A stretch of 64,000 nucleotides of DNA from NCBI RefSeq assembly GCF_035594125.1, contig NC_087156.1, forward strand, positions 12,482,806-12,546,805, read 5' to 3'. A program made the position numbers and the translations under genes. The stretch is from Scylla paramamosain (Eukaryota > Arthropoda > Malacostraca > Decapoda > Portunidae). Each line of letters opens with the position of its first letter. Position 1 is the stretch's first letter. Below are positions 11,401 through 24,598 of the stretch, piece after piece. Under the pieces are notes generated by a model. The model was given only the letters and a program-made list of their open reading frames with translations. It was not told the origin of the DNA and ran no database searches.

Positions 11401-14400
11401 GGGAAATTAAACGACTTTACGAAGAACCTGTTTCTAGTGTTTTGAGCATGTTTGTCACCAAAACAATAAATAATATTGAAGTCATTCTATGTGGGAATCC
11501 AAAACAAAATTACTTTAAACGTGTCTTTTTCGTGTTTTACGTAGAAAAATGCTAAAACGGATGCAAACCAACCAATATGAAGAAATAGAATAAGATTACC
11601 AAAAAGGTATAATTTGAGTGTTTTTTTAGCTTTTTACTTACAAAAAACGAGAAAATGGATGCAAATCTCTCTCTATTGGTTAACAAAAGGACATTACGAG
11701 AAACGTGTATAATGAGTGTTTTATAGATTCTCAAGAATCACAAGGCAATAAACGGAAAAACATATATATGGAAGAAGTTTCTTAGATACCAAAATGCTAA
11801 AACTCCTGAATAACACTCTAAATTGAGAAACAGAACAACCTTACTAAATGTGTGTATTTTGAGTGTTTTTCACATTCTTAGTTACCAAAACCCCAAATTT
11901 TATGTGAAAGTAGCTTTATGTGGGAAAAAAATGACATTACCAAATAAGTGTTTTTTTATGTGATTTTTTTTTTAGCATGATAGGCAATACAGCACTAAAA
12001 AGCAGGGCAATCACATTACATGGGAATAAAACTAACTTTTACTAAGAACTTGCCTTTAAGTGTTTTTGAGCTCCTTATATACTAAAACGAATGCAAAACA
12101 CCCTTAATGGAGAAACAGAATAACATTACCAAAAACATGTATTTTGAGTGTTTTTGATCATGTTACCTATAAAAACGCTTAAATACATGCAAAAAACTTT
12201 ATGTTTGGGAAATTAAAGGACATTTCGAGAAACATGTATTACGAGTGTTTTCAAGTTAAGTACCATTTAGCTAAAACTCTTTATAGAAAAAAAAATAAAT
12301 AAAAAGATAGGAATTTATTCATTGTTTTGTTATTCATCTTCATAGGTACCAAGATGCCAAAATTCTGAAAAAATTCAGGGAAATTATGTGAAAAAAGAAT
12401 ATTATGAAAAAAGTTAATTTTAGCTTTTTTTTCGGACTGTTATGTACCAAACCCTAAAGTGCATCCAAAGCCACCTATATGTGGAAATTAAACGTCCTTA
12501 CCAGAAACCTGTCTTTTGTGTTTTTTTTTTTTTTTTCAGCATGTTAGGCACCAAAACGATAAATAATGTGGGAATCCATCAATGTGGGAATCCATCACAA
12601 AATTACTGAAAAAGTGTCTTTTCAGTGTTTTACGTAGAAAAACACTAAATCGAATGCAAACCAACGAATATGGAGAAATAGAATAACTTTCCCAAAAAAG
12701 TATATTTTGAGTGTTTTTGAACTTACCTTCAAAAAACGTGAAAATGGATGGAAAGCACTCTATATTGGGATACAAAAGGACATTACGAGAAACGTGTATA
12801 ATGAGTGTTTTATAGTTTCACAACAGCCACAAGGCAAAAATTGAAAAATTCGGTGTATATGGAGAAGTTTCTTGGATACCAAAATGCTGAAACTCAGATA
12901 TAACACACTTTATTAAGAATACAGAACAACAATATCAAATGCATGTATTTTGAGTGCTTTTCACATTCTTAGTTACCAAAACCAAAAATTGCATCCGAAA
13001 CTAGCTTTATGTGTGAAAAAAAATGACATTACCAGAAAAGTGTCTTTTGAGTGTTTTTTAACGTGATAGGCACTAAAGCACTAAAAAGGAGGGCAATCAC
13101 ATTATATGGGAATAAAACCAACTTTTACCAAGAACCTGCCTTTACGTGTATTTGAGCTTCTTACATACCAAAACGCTTAAACGCATGCAAAACACCCTTT
13201 ATGGAGAAACAGAATAACATTACCAGAAACATGTATTTTGAGTGTTTTTGATCATGTTACCTATAAAAACGCCTAAATACATGCAAAGAACCCTATGTTT
13301 GGAAAATGAAATGACATTACGAAATTTGAGTATTATGAGTGTTTTTAAGTTCCTTAACTACCAAAAAGCTAAAACCCACAAATAACTCTTTATAGAGGGA
13401 GAAAAAAAAATTGTTATTCATCTTCATAGGTACCAAGATGCCAAAATTCTGGCAAAATTCATGGAAATTTTGTAAAAAAAATCATTATAAAAATATAATT
13501 TTAGCTTTTTTCCGGAGTTATGTACAAACTCTGAAGTGCATGCAAATCCACCTATATGGGGAAATTACACGACTTTACCAGAAACCTGTCTTTTGAGTAT
13601 TTTTAAGCAATCTGAACAATATTACTTAAAAAGTGTCTTTTCAGTGATTTACGTAGAAAAACGCTAAAACGGATGCAAACCAACCAATATGAAGAAATAG
13701 AATAACATTACCAAAAAGATATATTTTGTTGTGTTTTTGAGCTTGTTACCTACAAAAAATTCAAAAATGGATGGAAAGCACTTAATATTGGCAAAGAAGA
13801 GGACATTACAAGAAACGTGTATGAGTGTTTTATAGTTTGACAAAAACCACAAGGTAAAATACTCAAAAAACTCGTGTACATAAAGAAGTTTCTTACATAT
13901 CAAAAAGCTGAAACTCATCAATAACACTTTTAACTTTGAAACAGATATACCTTACCAAATGTGTGTATTAGAAAAGTTTCTTACATACCAAAATGCTGAA
14001 ACTCATGAATAACACTTTTAATTAAGAAATAGAACAACCTTACTAAATGCCTGTGATTTGAGATTTTTTCACATTCTTATTTGCCAAAACCCCAAATTCC
14101 ATGCAAAACTAGCTTTATGTGGGAAAAAAAATGATATTACCAAAAAAAATGTCTTTTGAGTGTTTTTCAGCGTGTTAGGCAATAAAGCACTAAAAAGGAG
14201 GGGAATCACATTACATGGGAACAATAACAACTTTTACCAAGAACTTGCCTTTAAGTGTTTTTGAGCTAATTACATACAAAAACGCTAAAACGCATGCAAA
14301 ACACTTTTTATGGAGAAAGAGAATAAAATTACGAAAAACATATATTTTGAGTGTTTTTGATCATGTTATCTATAAAAACGCTCAAATACATGTAAAAACC

Positions 14401-17400
14401 TTATGTTTAAGAAACTAAAGGACATTACGAAAAATGTGTATTATAAGTGTTTTTAAGTTCCTTAAGTACCAAAAAGCTAAAACCCACAAATAACACAATT
14501 TATTTCGAAAAAAAAAGTAAGAAAATAAAAAAATAGGATTTCTATTTTTTTATTAATCTTCATAGGTACCGAGATGCCAAAATTCTGGGAAAATTCAGGG
14601 CTATTATATGTTAAAACAAAAATGATAAAAAAAGTAAATTTTAGCTTTTTTTTCGGAGTGTTATGTAGCAAATCCTAGAGTGCATCCAAAGACTCCTATA
14701 TGAGGAAATTAAACGACCTTACCAGAAATTTGTTTTTTGAGTGTTTTTCAGCATGTCAGGCACCAAAACGATAAATAATAAGGAACTCACTCTATATGAG
14801 AATCCAAAACAAAATTGCTGAAAACGTGTTTTTTCTTTCTTTTACGTAGAAAATCGCTAAAACGGATGCAAACCTACCAATATCAAGAAATAGAAAAATA
14901 TTACCAAAACAGTATATTTTGAGTGTTTTTGAGCTTATTACCTACAATAAACGCGAAAATTTATGCAAAGCACTCTATATTAGAAAACAAAAGGACTTTG
15001 CAAGAAAAGTGTATAATGAGTTCTTTATAGTTCAAAAGAACCAAAAGGCAAAAAACACAAAAACTCTTTTATATGAAGAAGGTTCCTAGATACCAAAATG
15101 CTGAAACTTATGAATAACACTCTTAATTGAGAAACCGAACAACCTTACTAAATGCGTGTATTTTGAGTGCTTTTCAAATTCTTAGTTACCAAAACCCCAA
15201 ATTTCATGCGAAACCACCTTTATGTGAGAAAAAAATAACATTACCAGAAAAGTGTCTTTTAAATGTTTTTGAGCGTGATAGGCAATAAAGCAGTAAAAAG
15301 CAAGGCAATCATATTACACTGGAATAACACCAATTTATACCAAAAACTTGCCTTTAAGTGTTTTTGAGGTCCTTATATACCAAACCGCTAAAACGCATAC
15401 AAAAACAAATTTTATGGAAAAACAGAACAACATTATTAATAAATATGTATTTTGAGTGTTTTTGATATTGTTATCTATAAAAACGCCTAATTACATGCAA
15501 AGAACATTATGTTTGGGAAACAAAAAGATATTACGAGAAACGTGTATTATGAGTGTTTTTTAAGTTCCTTAAGTACCAAAAAACTAAAACCCACAAATAA
15601 CAGTCTTTATTTAGAAAATAAAAAACAAAAATATAAAAAAATAGGAATTTTTTATTTATTTTTTTTTTGTTATTTATATTCATAGGTACCGAGATGCCAA
15701 AATTCTGGGAAAATTCAGGGCAATCATATGATAAAAGAATATTATCAAAAAAGTTAATTTCCGTTTTTTTTTCGGACTGTTATGTACCAAACCTTAAAGT
15801 GCATGCAAAGACTCCTATATGAAGTAATTAAACGACCGTACCAGAAATATGTGTTTTGAGTGTTCTTTAGCATGTTAGGCACCAAAACGATAAATAATAA
15901 AGAACTCACTCTATATGGGAATCCAAAAAAAAGCTACTGAAAACGTGTCTTCTCAGTGTTTTTCGATAGAAAAACGCTAAAACGGTTGCAAAGCAACCAA
16001 TATCAAGAAATAGAAAAACGTTACTAAAAAGGTGTATTTTGCGTGTTTTTGAGCATGTTACCTACAAAAACGCGAAAATTGATGCAAAGCACTCTATATT
16101 GGGAAACAAAAGGATATTGCAAGAAAAGTGTATAATGAGTGTTTTATAGTTCAAAAGAACCACAAAGGAAACAACGCAAAAACTCGTGTATATGGAGATA
16201 TTTATTAGATACCAAAATGCTGAAACTCATGAATAACACTCTCAATTGAGAAACAGAACAACCTTACTAAATGCGTGTATTTTGAGTGCTTTTCACATTC
16301 TTAGTTACCAAAAACCCTAAATTACATGCGAAAATAGCTTTGTGGGGGAAAAAAAATGACTTTACCAGAAAAATATCTTTTGAATGTTTTTCAGCGTGAT
16401 AGGTAATAAAGCACTCAAAAGCAGGACAATCACATTATATTTGAATAAAACCATTTTTTACTAAGAACTTGCCTTTAAGTGTTTTTGAGCTCCTTTTCTA
16501 CAAATGTGCTAAAACGCTTGCAAAACACACTTTATGGAGAAACAGAAAAACATTACCAAAACTTTGTATTTTGTTTTTTTTTGATCACGTTATCAATAAA
16601 AACGCTTAAATGCATGCAAAGAACCGTATGTTTTGGAAACGAAAGGAGATTACGAGAAACGTGTATTATGAGTGTTTTTAATAACCTTAAGTACCAAAAA
16701 GGTAAATCCCACAAATAACACTCTTTATTGAGAAAAAAAAAAATAAATAAAAAACAAAAAAATATTATTTTTTTATTTTTTTTTATCTTCATTGGTAATG
16801 AAATGCCAAAATTCTGGAAAAATTCAGGGCAATTATATGATAAAAGAATATTACCAAAAAAATTAATTTTAGCTTTTTTATATACCAAACCCTAAAGTGC
16901 ATGCAAAGCCTCCTATAGGAGGAAATTAAACGACCTTATCAGAAATTTATCTTTTGAGTGTTGTTAAGCATGTTAGACACCAAAACAATAAATAATAAGG
17001 AACTCACTCTATATGGGAATTCAAAACAAAATTACTGAAAACGTGTCTTCTCAGTGTTTTACGTAGAAAAACGCTAACACGAATGCAAACAAACCAATAT
17101 AAAGAAATAGAAAAACATTACTAAAAAGGTATATTTTGAGAGTTTTTGAGCTTCTTCCCTATAAACAACACGAAAATTGATGCAAAGCACTCTATAATGG
17201 GAAAGAAAAGGACATTGCATGAAAAGTGTATAATGAGTGTTTTATAGTTCAAAAGAACCATAAGGCAAATAATGCAAAAACTAGTGTATATAAAGAAGTT
17301 TCGTAGATACCAAAATGCTGAAACTCATGAACAACACTCTTAATTGAGAAACAGAACAATCTTACTAAACGTGTGTATTTTGAGTGCTTTTCACATTCTT

Positions 17401-17850
17401 AGTTACAAAAACCCCAAATTGCATGCGAAACTAGCTGTAAGTGGGAAAAAAATGACATTAACATAAAAATGTCTTTTGAGTGTTTTTGAGCGTCATAGGC
17501 AAAGAAGCACTGAAAGGCAGGGCAATCACATTACATTAGAATAAATCCAATTTTTAATAAGAACTTGCCTTTAAGTGTTTTTGAGCTCATTATATACCAA
17601 AACACTAAAACGCATGCAAAATACACTTTATGGTGAAACAGAATAACATTACCAAAAACATGTATTTTGAGTGTTTTTGATCATATTTCCAATAAAAACG
17701 CTTAAATGACATTAGCAGAAAAATGTCTTTTAAGTGTTTTGGAGCGTGATATGCAACAAAGCACTAAAAAGCAGCAAAATCACATAACTTGGGTATAAAA
17801 CCAACTTTTACGAAGAACTTGCCTTTAAGTGTTTTTTTAACTCCTTAAAC
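8411..17850 (+). repeat. Satellite HOR array, forward orientation (block A)
   Basis: This is a well-ordered HOR array. The class-3 landmark GGTACCGAGATGCCAAAATT, or a close variant, appears near 9,120, 10,163, 11,266, 12,346, 13,430, 14,567, 15,688 and 16,795. Spacing is about 1,040-1,140 bp. The 12-class order is kept throughout with point differences and small indels. The stretch after 8,411 has a near copy at 46,169 onward, that from ~11.3 to ~16.4 kb has a relative at ~28.9-33.9 kb, and that from ~16.5 to 17.85 kb has one at ~27.0-28.3 kb. I see no gene. Confidence 0.92.
10533..10562. repeat. Poly(A) run in class-7 monomer
   Basis: About 20 consecutive A residues expand the normal CCTACAAAAAACGCG spacer of this class-7 monomer. 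A shorter equivalent run is present in the paralogous copy at 48,340-48,355, so the expansion began before that duplication. Confidence 0.7.
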
Positions 17851-17911
17851 CTGTCTTTTCAATGTTTTTCGTTTTCAATGTTCAATGTTTTCAATTTTTA
17901 TCAATGTTTTT
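17851..17911. other. Scrambled orientation switch with TTTTCAATGTT repeats
   Basis: Forward class-12 and class-4/5 sequence (CTCCTTAAACCTGTC) breaks into four or five imperfect copies of TTTTCAATGTT. It then emerges as reverse-oriented class-5/4 sequence (TCTGGTAAAGTCGAGTAATT). This is the inner seam of a large inverted repeat, and the microrepeats look like slippage during its formation. Confidence 0.75.
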
Positions 17912-20755
17912 CTGGTAAAGTCGAGTAATTTTTCCATATAGGTGGCTTTGCATGCACTTTAGGGTTTGGTACATAACGCCTGAAAAAAAAGCTGAAAGTA
18001 TTTTTTTTATAATGTTTTTTTTTTAATTTCCCTAAATTTTTCCAGAATATTGGTATCTCGGTACCTATGAAGATGAATAACAAAATTTTTTTTTCTCTTT
18101 AAAGTGTTATTTGTGTGTTTTAGCTTTTTGGTACTTAAAGAACTTAAAAACACTCATAATTCACGATTTTCTTAATGTTTTTTTCTCATACAAACATAGG
18201 GTTCTTTACATGTATATAAGCATTTTTATAAGTAACATGATCAAAAACACTCAAAATACATATTTTTGGTAATGTTATTCTGTTTCTCCATAAAGGGTGT
18301 TTTACATGCATTTTAAGCGTTTTGGTATGTAAGGAGTTAAAAAAACACTTAAAGGCAAGCTCTTCGTAAAAGTTAGTTTTATACCCGTTATGTGATTTTT
18401 CTGCTTTTTAGTGCTTTATTGCATATTACGCTCAAAAACACTTAAAAGACGTTTTTCTGGTAATGTCATTTAAAAATTGGTTTTATTCCAATGTAATGTG
18501 ATTGCCCTGCTTTTCAGTGCTTCTTTGCCTAACACGCTCAAAAACACTCTAAAGACATTTTTCTGGTAATGTCATTTTTTTTTCCCACATAAAGCTGGTT
18601 TCGCATGCAATTTGGGGTTTTGGTAACTAAGAATGTGAAAAGCACTCAAAATACACACATTTAGTAAGATTGTTGTGTTTCTCAATTAAGAGTGTTGTTC
18701 ATGAGTTTCAGCATTTTGGTATCTACGAAAATTCTTCACATACACTATTTTTTGCTTTTTATGTTTTATGGTTCTTTTGAACCATAAAACACTCATTATA
18801 CACTTCTCATGCAATGTCCTTTTCTTTCCCATTATAGTGTGCTTTGCACCAATTTCCGTGTTTTTTATAGGTAACAAGCTCAAAAACACTCAAAATATAC
18901 CTTTTTGGTAATGTTTTTCTATTTCTTTATATTGGTTTGTTTGCATCCGTGTTAGCGTTATTCTACGTACGAAACTGAGAAGACACGTTTTCAGTAATTT
19001 TGTTTTGAATTCCCATATAGAGTGAGTTCCTTATTATTTATTGTTTTGGTGCCTAACATGCTGAAGAACACTCAAAAGAGAAATTTCTGATAAGGTCGTT
19101 TAATTTCCTTATATAGGAGGCTTTGCATGCATTTTAGTGTTTGGTTTATAAAAAAGCTAAAATTAACTTTTTTGGTAATATTCTTTTATCACATAATATC
19201 CATGAATTTTTCGAGAATTTTGGCATCTCGGTACCTATGAAGATAAAAAAAAAAAAAAATCCTATTTATTTTATTATTTTATTTTTTTATTTTCTAAATA
19301 AAGAGTGTTATTTGTGAGTTTAAGCTTTTTGGTACTTAAGGAACTTATAAAAACACTCATAATACACGTTTCTCGTAATGTCCTTTTCTTTCCCAAACAT
19401 AATGTTCTTTGCATGTACTTATCCGTTTTCATAGATAACATGATCAAAATCTTTCAAAATACATGTTTTTGGTAATGTTATTCTGTTTCTCCCTAAAGTT
19501 TATTTTTCATGCGTTTTGGCGGTTTGGTATATAAGGGGTTAAAAAATACTTAAAGGCAAATTCTTCGTACAAATTGGTTTTATTCTCATGTAATGTGATC
19601 GTTCTTCTTTTTAGTTCTTTGTTGCATATCACGCTCAAATACACTCAAAAGACACTTTTTTGGTAATATCATTTTTTTTCCCAAATGAAGCTAGTTTCGC
19701 ATGTATTTTAGGATTTTTGTAACTAAGAATGTGAAAAACACTTAAAATACACAATTTGCTAAGGTAGTTCTGTTTTTCGATTAAAAGTGTTATTCATGCA
19801 TTTCATCATTTTGGTATATAAAAATATCTCTATATACACGAGTTTTTGCGTTTATTGCCTTGTGGTACTTTTAAAACTATAAAACACTCATTATACACGT
19901 TTCTCGTAATGTTCCTTTCTTTCCTAATATAGAGTGCTTTACATCCATTTTTGCATTTTTTGTAGGTAAGAAGCTCAAAAACACTCAAAAAATATCTTTT
20001 TGGTAATGTTATTATATTTCTTCATATAGGATGGTTTGTATCCGCTTTAGCGTTTTTCTACGTAAAACACTGAAAAGACAAGTTTTCAGTAATTTTTTTT
20101 GGATTCACATATTGACTGATTTTCATATTATTTATCGTATTGATGCCTAACATGCCGAAAAACATTGAAAAGACAGGTTTCTGGTAAAGTCGATTAACTT
20201 CCCTATATAGGTGGTTTTGCATGCACTTTAGGTTTTGGTACATAACAATCAGAAAAAAATAGATATAATTAACTTTCATGATAATGTTCTTTTTTTCACA
20301 TAAATTCCATGAATTGTGGCAGAATTTTGGCAATTTGGTACCTATGAAGATGAAAAACAAAAAACAAATATTCCCATTTTTTAAAATTTATTTATTTATT
20401 TTTTCTAAAGAGTGTTATTTGTGGGTTTTAGCTTTTTTGGTACTGAAGGAACTTAAAAATCACTCATAATACACGTTTCTCGTAATGTTCTTTCGTTTCC
20501 CAAACATAAGGTTCTTTCCATGTATTTAAGCGGTTTTTTTTAGATAACATGATCAAAAGCACTCAAAAAACATGTATTTGGTAATGTTATTCTGTTTCTC
20601 CATAAAATGCATTTTGCATGCGTTTTAGCGTTTTGGTATGTAAGGAGCTCAAAAACACTTAAAGGCCAGTTCTTGGTAAAATTTGGTTTAATTCCCATGT
20701 AATATGATTGCCCTGGCTTTTAGTGCTTTATTCCGTAACACGCTCAAAAACACCG
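17912..20755 (-). repeat. Satellite HOR array, reverse (inverted relative of the 24.6-kb block)
   Basis: This is reverse-oriented HOR. Its reverse complement carries the same private variants as the forward block from 24,599: GGTACC followed by AAATTGCC near 20,330 versus 25,020, and the GTTACG...AAAGCCAGGGC start of the block near 20,690-20,740. An 18,686-18,889 segment matches 27,594-27,797 on the other strand. At about 18,470 it joins GTAATGTCATTT directly to AAAATTGG, omitting ~160 bp that are present in the forward copy. No gene is seen. Confidence 0.85.
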
Positions 20756-21068
20756 AAAACACATGCAAAGCCTCCCATATGAGGAAATTAAAGACCTTAC
20801 CCGAAATCTGTCTTTTGAGTGTTTTTCAGCAAGTTAGGCACCAAAACGATAAATAATAAGGAACTCACTCTATGTGGGAATCCAGAAGAAAATTACTAAA
20901 AACGTGTTTTCTCAGTGTTTTACGTAGAAAACATTGCGAAAAAAATGAATAATGAATGTTTTATAATTCAAAAAATCTACAAGGCAAAAAACGCAAACAC
21001 GTGTAAATGCTGAAACTCATGAATAACACTCTTAATAGAGAAACAGAGCAACCTTAATAAATGCGTGT
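20756..21068 (+). repeat. Forward island (~313 bp) inside reverse array
   Basis: This stretch holds forward-sense fragments of classes 4-9 with internal deletions, bounded by orientation switches. Its reverse complement, with both flanks, matches the island at 36,421-36,735. Shared oddities are GTAGAAAACATTGCGA (class 6 joined to class 7/8) and GTGTAAATGCTGAAACTC (class 8 joined to class 9). Confidence 0.85.
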
Positions 21069-24000
21069 CAAAAACACTAAAAGGCAAGTTCTTCGTAAAA
21101 GTTGGTTTTATTCCCATGTGATGTGATTGCCCTGCTCTTTAGTGCTTTATTGCCTAACACGCTCAAAAACACTCAAAGACACTTTTCTGGTAATGTCATT
21201 TTTTTCCCACGTAAAGCTAGTTTCGCATGAAATTTGGGGTTTTGGTAACTTTTTGGTAATTAAGAACTTAAAGACACTCATAATACACGTTTCTCGTTAT
21301 CTCCTATCGTTTCCCAAAAATAGTGTTCTTTGCATGTATTTAAGCGTGTTTATTGGTAACGTGATAAAAAACACTCAAAATACATGTTTTTGGTAATGTT
21401 ATTCTGTTTCACCATAAAGTGTGTTTTGCATGCGTTTTAGTGTTTTGGTATATAAGGAGCTCAAAAACAATAAAAGGCAGGTTCTTAGTAAAAATTTGTT
21501 TTACTCCAATTTAATGTGATTGCCCTCCTTTTTCGTACTTTATTAGTACTTTATTTAGTACTTTCTATCACGCTCAAACACTCAAAAGACACTTTCCTGC
21601 TAAATCTTTTTTTTTCCCACAAATATATTTTTGCATGCAATTTGGGGTTTGGTAACTAAGAATGTTAAAAGCACTCAAAATACACGCATTTAGTAAGGTT
21701 GTTCTGTTTCTCAATTAGGAGTGTTATACATGAGTTTTAGCATTTTATTATCTACAAAACCTCTCCATATACACAAGATTTTGCGTTTTTTGCCTTGTGG
21801 TTCTTTTGAACTATAAAAGACTTATTATACACTTTTCTTGCAGTGTCCTTTTGTTCCCCAATATAGAGTGCTTTGCATCAATTTTCGCGTTTTTTGTAGG
21901 TAACAAGCTGAAAAACACTCAAAATATACCTTTTTAGTACCGTTTTTCTATTTCTTCATATTGGTTGCTTTGCACCTGTTTTAGCGTTTTTCTATGTAAA
22001 ACACTGAGAAGACATGTTTTCAGTAACTTTGTTTTGGATTCCCATATAGAGTGAATTACTTATTATTTATCGTTTTGGTGCCTAACATGCTAAAAAACAC
22101 TCAAAACACAGATTTCTGGTAAGGTCGTTTAATTTCCTCATATTGGAGGCTTTCCATGCACTTTAGCGTTTGGTACATAACGGTCCGAAAAAAAAGAGCT
22201 GAAATTAACTTTTTTGATAATACTCTTTTATCACATAATTGCCATGAATTTCCCCAGAATTTTGGCATATTGGTACCTATGAAGATGAATAACAAAAAAA
22301 TAAATAAATAATTTTTATTTTTTATTTTTTATTTTTTAATTAAAGATTGTTATTTGTGGGTTTTAGCTTTTTGATACTTAAGGAATTAAAAAAAATACGC
22401 TCATAATACACGTTTCTTGTAATGTCCTTTTGTTTCCCAAACATATACTTAAGCGTTTTTATAGATAACATGATCAAAAACACTCAAAATACTTGTTTTT
22501 TGGTAATGTTATTCTTTTTTTTTTTCCATAAAGTTTGTTTTGCATGCGTTTTAGCGGTTTGGTTCATAAGGGGTTAAAAAACACTTAAAGGCAAATTCTT
22601 CGTAAAGTTGGTTTTATTCCCATGTAATGTTATTGCCCTGCTTTTTAGTGCTGTATTGCCTATCATGCTAAAAAAAAATCACATAAAAAACACTTATTTG
22701 GTAATGTCATTTTTTTCCCACATAAAGCTACTTTCACATAAAATTTGGGGTTTTGGTAACTAAGAATGTGAAAAACACTCAAAATACACAATTTGGTAAG
22801 GTAGTTCTTTTTTTCGATTGAAAGTGTTATTCATGCATTTATTCATTTTGATATGTAACAAATTTCTCTATATACACGAGTTTTTGCGTTTATTGCCTTG
22901 TGGTTGTTTTAAAACTATAAAACACTCATTATACACGTTTATCGTAATGTCCTTTTGTTTCCTAATATAGAGTGCTTTACATACATTTTTGCATTTTTTG
23001 TAGGTAAGAAGCTCAAAAACACTCAAAATATATATATTTTTTATAATGTTATTCTATTTCTTCATATATGATGGTTTGTATCCGCTTTAGCGTTTTTCTA
23101 TACATGAGTTTTAGCATTTTTGTAGCTAGGAAACCTCTCCATATACACGAGATTTTGCGTTTTTTGCCTTGTGGTTCTTTTGAACTATAAAACATTCATT
23201 ATACACTTTTCATACAATGTCCTTTTCTTTCCCATTATAGAGTGCTTTACATCTTGAAATTCTTGAAATGTCCTTTTTTTTCCCAATGTAGAGTGCTTTG
23301 CATCTATTTTCGTGTTTATTGTAGGTAACATGCTCAAAAACACTCAAAATATACCTTTTTAATAACGTTTTTCTAATTCTTTATATTGGTTGCTTTGCAT
23401 CCGTTTTAGCGTTTTTCTACGTAAAACACTGAGAAGTCACGTTTTCAGCAACTTTTTTTTGGATTCCCATATAGAGTGAGTTCCTTATTATTTATCGTTT
23501 TGGTGCCTAATATAATACACTGCCTAATAAAAACACTCAAAACACATATTTCTGGTAAGGTCGTTTAATTTTCTCATATAGGAGTCTTTGCATGCACTTT
23601 AAGATTTGGTACATAACAGTCCGAAAAAAAAGCTGAAATTAACTTTTTTGATTTATCATATGATTGCCCTGAATTTTCCCAGAATTTTGGCATCTCGGTA
23701 CCTATGAATATGAATAACAAAAAAAAAAATCCTATTTTTTTAATTTTCTATTTATTATTTTCTAAATAAAGAGTGTTATTTGTGGGTTTTAGCTTTTTGG
23801 TACTTAAAGAACTTAAAAAAACACTCATAATACACGTTTCTCTTAATGTCCTTTTGTTTCCCAAACATAATGTTCTTTGCATGTATTTAAGCGTTTTTAT
23901 AGATAACATGATCAAAAACACTCAAAATACATGTTTTTGGTAATGTTATTCTGTTTCTCCATAAAGTTTGTTTTGTATGCGTTTTAGCGGTGTGGTATAT

Positions 24001-24598
24001 AAAGAGCTCAAAACACTTAAAGGCAAGTTTTTGGTATAAATTGGTGTTATTCCAATGTAATATGATTGCTTTGCTTTTTAGTGCTTTATTGCCTATCACG
24101 CTCAAAAACACTTAAAAGATATTTTTCTGGTAATGTCATTTTTTCTTCACATAAAGGTGGTTTCGCATGCAATTTGGGGTTTTGGTAACTAAGGATGTTA
24201 AAAGCACTCAAAATACACGCACTTAGTAAAGTTGTTCTATTTCTGAATTAAGAGTATTATTCAAGAGTTTCAACATTTTGGTATCTAAGAACCTTCTCCA
24301 TATAAACGAGTTTTTGTGTTTTTTGCCTTTTGGTTCTTTTGAACTATAAAAAACTCATTATACACTTTTCTTGCAAAGTCCTTTTGTTTTCTAAAATAGA
24401 GTGCTTTGCATAAATTTTTGCGTTTTTTCTAGGTAACAAGCTCAAAAACACTCAAAATATAGCTTTTTGGTAATGTTTTTCTATTTCTTGATATTGGTAG
24501 GTTTGCATACGTTTTAGCGTTTTTCTACGTAAAACAAAGAAAAAACACGTTTTCAGCAATTTTATTTTGGATTCTCATATAGAGTGAGTTCCTTATTA
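21069..24598 (-). repeat. Satellite HOR array, reverse orientation (block continuing the inverted copy)
   Basis: Reverse-oriented monomers show landmark class-3 sequence near 22,265 and 23,690. Several monomer-skipping joints are visible: near 21,247 (class 10 to class 2), near 23,098 (class 6 to class 9) and near 23,255. The reverse complement of the right end (about 24,440-24,598) matches 32,270-32,420. Sequence near 21,290-21,560 matches 33,870-34,140 on the opposite strand. No gene is seen. Confidence 0.85.
21533..21568. repeat. GTACTTTATTTA microduplication
   Basis: The GTACTTTATT motif, derived from the GTGCTTTATTG of class-11 monomers, is present three times in tandem. It is a local expansion within one monomer and has not spread to other units. 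Confidence 0.7.
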
